A stretch of 50,587 bases of DNA, from contig JAZNYQ010000073.1 of assembly GCA_045594545.1 (NCBI GenBank), positions 1 to 50,587 on the forward strand, in the 5' to 3' direction. Position numbers and translations under genes: made by a program. Of the stretch, positions 48,738 to 50,587 are shown in pieces (within the stretch, counting starts at the first letter, position 1; every line of letters begins with the position of its first letter). The notes under the pieces were generated by a model that saw nothing but the letters and a program-made list of their open reading frames with translations, was not told where the DNA came from and made no database searches. Source of the stretch: CAKSHC01 sp045594545. Its GTDB lineage: Bacteria > Bacillota > Clostridia > Oscillospirales > UMGS1783.

Positions 48738-50491
48738 TGACGCACCCCCCGTCGCTTCTGCGATACCTGCTTGATAGCAAAGCTGGCCCCCGGCCGCACA
48801 TCGGCCGCCTTAATAAAGGCTAATAGCCCCCACGCACATAGCATGCTCGATCCGCCGTTGGATACAAAGGGGAAGGTCACGCCCGTCAGAGGCAGAATAT
48901 CCACACTGCCGCCAACGTTGAGCAGCGTCTGTACCAACATCATGCAAACCGCCGAGCAGGAAGCGATGGTGTAAAAGGTCGACCGCCCGCACGCCGCCTG
49001 CTTGAAGGTAAATACCGCCATGAGCACGATCACCGATACGGTACATGCCGCCACCAAAATACCCCACTCTTCACATAGCATTCCGAACACCAGATCGGTA
49101 TCGGCCGCCGCCACGTACCGTAGCCAGCCCCGTCCGATCCCCAGTCCCAGCACACCGCCCGATGCGGCACAGGCCAACACCCGCGTCTGCTGATACCCTA
49201 ATGAGTCGGCATACGCCCACACGTTGCGCCACGCCTTGAACCGATTGAGTACGTATGGCCGGAATTTCAGCACCATCAAGGCGCCCAGCCCCGCCGACGC
49301 CGTACCCAGCACCACGGCCGATAACTGCCCCGACCGCAAAAAGGCCACCGCCAAAAAGGTGACGAAAAAGATCAAAGCCGTACCAAAATCATTCATTAAA
49401 GCCAATAATCCTACACACGCGCCACTAAACAGAATATAGAGGAAAAGATTACGCTTGGTCAACAACCGATCCAAAGTCGCCGCTCCCGCGTAGACAAAAC
49501 AGATCTTGCTCAGTTCCGACGGCTGAATCGACATCCCCCCGACAAACAGCCAGTTGCGCGCCCCGTTAATGGTCTCGGCAAACAGGAAGGTGAGCAATAA
49601 CAACCCGATCCCTACCGCCGACATCACCCAGCGCATCACCTGCGAGCGTTTCAGATCCCGCAAACACCAACCGACAAACAGGAATAACAATACCCCCATC
49701 ACAAACGCCGCAAACTGCTTGAGTAGGCTGTAAGGCGCCGCGCTGGCCGCCGTACAGAATCCCAGATTGACCAGCAGAAACGCCAAGCTCTCGATCTCAA
49801 ACCCACTCCGATGGATCATGCGCATCAGCCCGTAATAGCCCCACATCACCGCAAGAACCCCGCCGAACATCGTCAGCAACAAATACGGATTGATGCGAGC
49901 ATTCACCAATAACGCCAACAGGCATAATAAAGAAAACAAACTCAAAAATATCTGCGTGATCAAGGGGGCTACGACCACCGAAGCCCCTTGCGGTGCCTGA
50001 CAGTCATCCATCACCTCGGTTGCCGTCGGCGCCACCAACGTCAATTCCACTCCGCCCACCGTGATCCGATCTCCGAACTTGATCTGCTTTTGTTTGTCGA
50101 TCAACTTCCCGTTGACCAATACGCCGCCCTTGGACTCGGTATCATAAATGTACCATATCCCCTTTTGCCGACGGGTCAAAACCGCGTGCTGACGGGACAC
50201 CTGCGGCATATTTATACGCACGTCAGCACTCCGCGACCGCCCCAGCAAGTTCTCCCAATGCCGAAGCGGCACATAGGTATCGTTGGGGAATTTCAGATAG
50301 CCCCACAACTCCTGATCCCGCCCCCGAAGCAAGGAGTAGGCACATCGCCCCACAATAAAAATCAGCACAGCCGGCATCACCCAGCGCAATACCCCATTAA
50401 CGGTATCAGCAAACGCTGGGTTAACCGAAAGATAGGCTTCCTCCGATGAGAAGGCCGCCATGATCCAATTGTATATGTCCCGTATATTCAT
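48734..50491 (-). CDS. FHA-SEDS fusion (FtsW/RodA/SpoVE family with FHA domain)
   Basis: A 585-aa protein joining a regulatory and a catalytic domain. After one N-terminal membrane helix (about 35-55), residues 78-154 form a forkhead-associated domain with GRSRSADV, S99-R-Q-H102 and VNG at 127-129; such domains bind phosphothreonine. Residues about 175-575 are a 10-helix SEDS glycan polymerase, with GARNWLFVGGMSIQPSELSK and the loop ADTDLVFGMLCEE (as HTDFIFA in RodA). With the coupled PBP it forms a polymerase-transpeptidase pair. A Ser/Thr kinase would be expected elsewhere. The ATG is at the predicted transcription start and has no SD. Confidence 0.9.
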   Translation of the reverse strand: MNIRDIYNWIMAAFSSEEAYLSVNPAFADTVNGVLRWVMPAVLIFIVGRCAYSLLRGRDQELWGYLKFPNDTYVPLRHWENLLGRSRSADVRINMPQVSRQHAVLTRRQKGIWYIYDTESKGGVLVNGKLIDKQKQIKFGDRITVGGVELTLVAPTATEVMDDCQAPQGASVVVAPLITQIFLSLFSLLCLLALLVNARINPYLLLTMFGGVLAVMWGYYGLMRMIHRSGFEIESLAFLLVNLGFCTAASAAPYSLLKQFAAFVMGVLLFLFVGWCLRDLKRSQVMRWVMSAVGIGLLLLTFLFAETINGARNWLFVGGMSIQPSELSKICFVYAGAATLDRLLTKRNLFLYILFSGACVGLLALMNDFGTALIFFVTFLAVAFLRSGQLSAVVLGTASAGLGALMVLKFRPYVLNRFKAWRNVWAYADSLGYQQTRVLACAASGGVLGLGIGRGWLRYVAAADTDLVFGMLCEEWGILVAACTVSVIVLMAVFTFKQAACGRSTFYTIASCSAVCMMLVQTLLNVGGSVDILPLTGVTFPFVSNGGSSMLCAWGLLAFIKAADVRPGASFAIKQVSQKRRGVRQ

Positions 50492-50497
50492 ATCTTC

Positions 50498-50526
50498 ATT
50501 ATACCATCTTTTTCTCCATCGTGCAA
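50498..50526 (-). promoter_or_regulatory. Sigma-A promoter of the FHA-SEDS/PBP operon, apparently leaderless
   Basis: Minus strand TTGCAC (50521-50526), 17-nt spacer, TATAAT (50498-50503). The ATG begins at 50491, 7 nt past the -10 box, which is where transcription should start. Confidence 0.75.
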
Positions 50527-50535
50527 TCCCATCTG

Positions 50536-50567
50536 TTTTTTGAACGATTTGCTAATTTTTTGAACGA
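50536..50567 (-). repeat. Two 12-bp direct repeats upstream of the FHA-SEDS promoter
   Basis: TTTTTTGAACGA occurs at 50536-50547 and 50556-50567, exactly 20 bp apart (about two helical turns). They are centred near -50 and -70 from the expected start, which fits an activator site. The last 20 bases of the window hold nothing I can name. Confidence 0.6.
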
Positions 50568-50587
50568 ACCGATATTGCGATCCGCGT

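Noticed and set aside
1..50587. tRNA, rRNA, CRISPR arrays, transposases, prophage genes
   Set aside because: None were recognised on either strand; no tRNA-like cloverleaf or regular spacer repeats were found by eye.

Overview
The window looks like a chromosomal segment of a spore-forming, anaerobic, low-to-mid GC Firmicute, most likely a gut clostridium of the Oscillospiraceae/Ruminococcaceae kind. This rests on spoVAC/D/E and ypeB (sporulation and germination), HemZ, an L27 protein with the Firmicute N-terminal extension beside its processing protease Prp, NADP-type glutamate dehydrogenase, and many consensus sigma-A promoters (TTGACA-N17-TATAAT). No phage, transposase, CRISPR array, rRNA or tRNA was seen. 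Taxonomy is inferred from gene content only.

Layout. 1-6.4 kb: a minus-strand housekeeping operon recJ-relA-MBL hydrolase-hemZ. 6.4-8.6 kb: a small accessory island with a multi-hairpin repeat, a membrane protein whose promoter feeds a strongly structured leader RNA ending in an intrinsic terminator just before the Shine-Dalgarno (SD) site, and a divergent Fic-family gene. 8.6-10.7 kb: dusB overlapping a one-piece ECF sigma/anti-sigma fusion. 10.8-13.5 kb: a PIG-L deacetylase, an AraC regulator and a NagB-like deaminase; the control regions of the first and last share a 16-bp site. 13.6-18.8 kb: a 69-aa conserved-looking protein, then ddl, murI, DUF1934, argS and an anchored metallophosphoesterase on the plus strand. 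18.9-24.4 kb: a sugar-type ABC transporter (ATPase and two permeases, no binding protein) and gdhA. 24.5-28.8 kb: obg, rpmA, prp, rplU, a small P-loop protein and pgi. 28.9-33.9 kb: a LysM/G5/M23 wall hydrolase with a WalR-type box, trmB, ypeB and trpS. 33.9-40.5 kb: spoIIIE/ftsK, uppP, a thioesterase, spoVAE, spoVAD, a duplicated spoVAC 3' end with an AT-rich esterase cassette inserted beside it, and intact spoVAC. 40.6-47.4 kb: GNAT and DUF2156 genes, a GH3/HAD/GPH-symporter glycan operon and a divergent uxuA. 47.4-50.5 kb: a transpeptidase PBP and an FHA-SEDS fusion apparently read from a leaderless promoter.

How the parts fit. Cell-envelope work recurs: D-Ala and D-Glu precursors (ddl, murI), lipid-carrier recycling (uppP), polymerase and transpeptidase (SEDS-PBP), wall hydrolysis (M23) and spore envelope functions (spoVA, ypeB). 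Amino-sugar and uronate use is suggested by PIG-L/NagB-like, GH3/HAD/GPH and uxuA.

The most unusual items are the structured leader at 7186-7340, the sigma/anti-sigma fusion, the spoVAC 3' duplication around the esterase cassette, the shared AraC-linked operator, the multi-hairpin repeat, and the leaderless FHA-SEDS promoter with two helically phased direct repeats. All coordinates, pairings and translations were read by eye; no database search or folding program was run.
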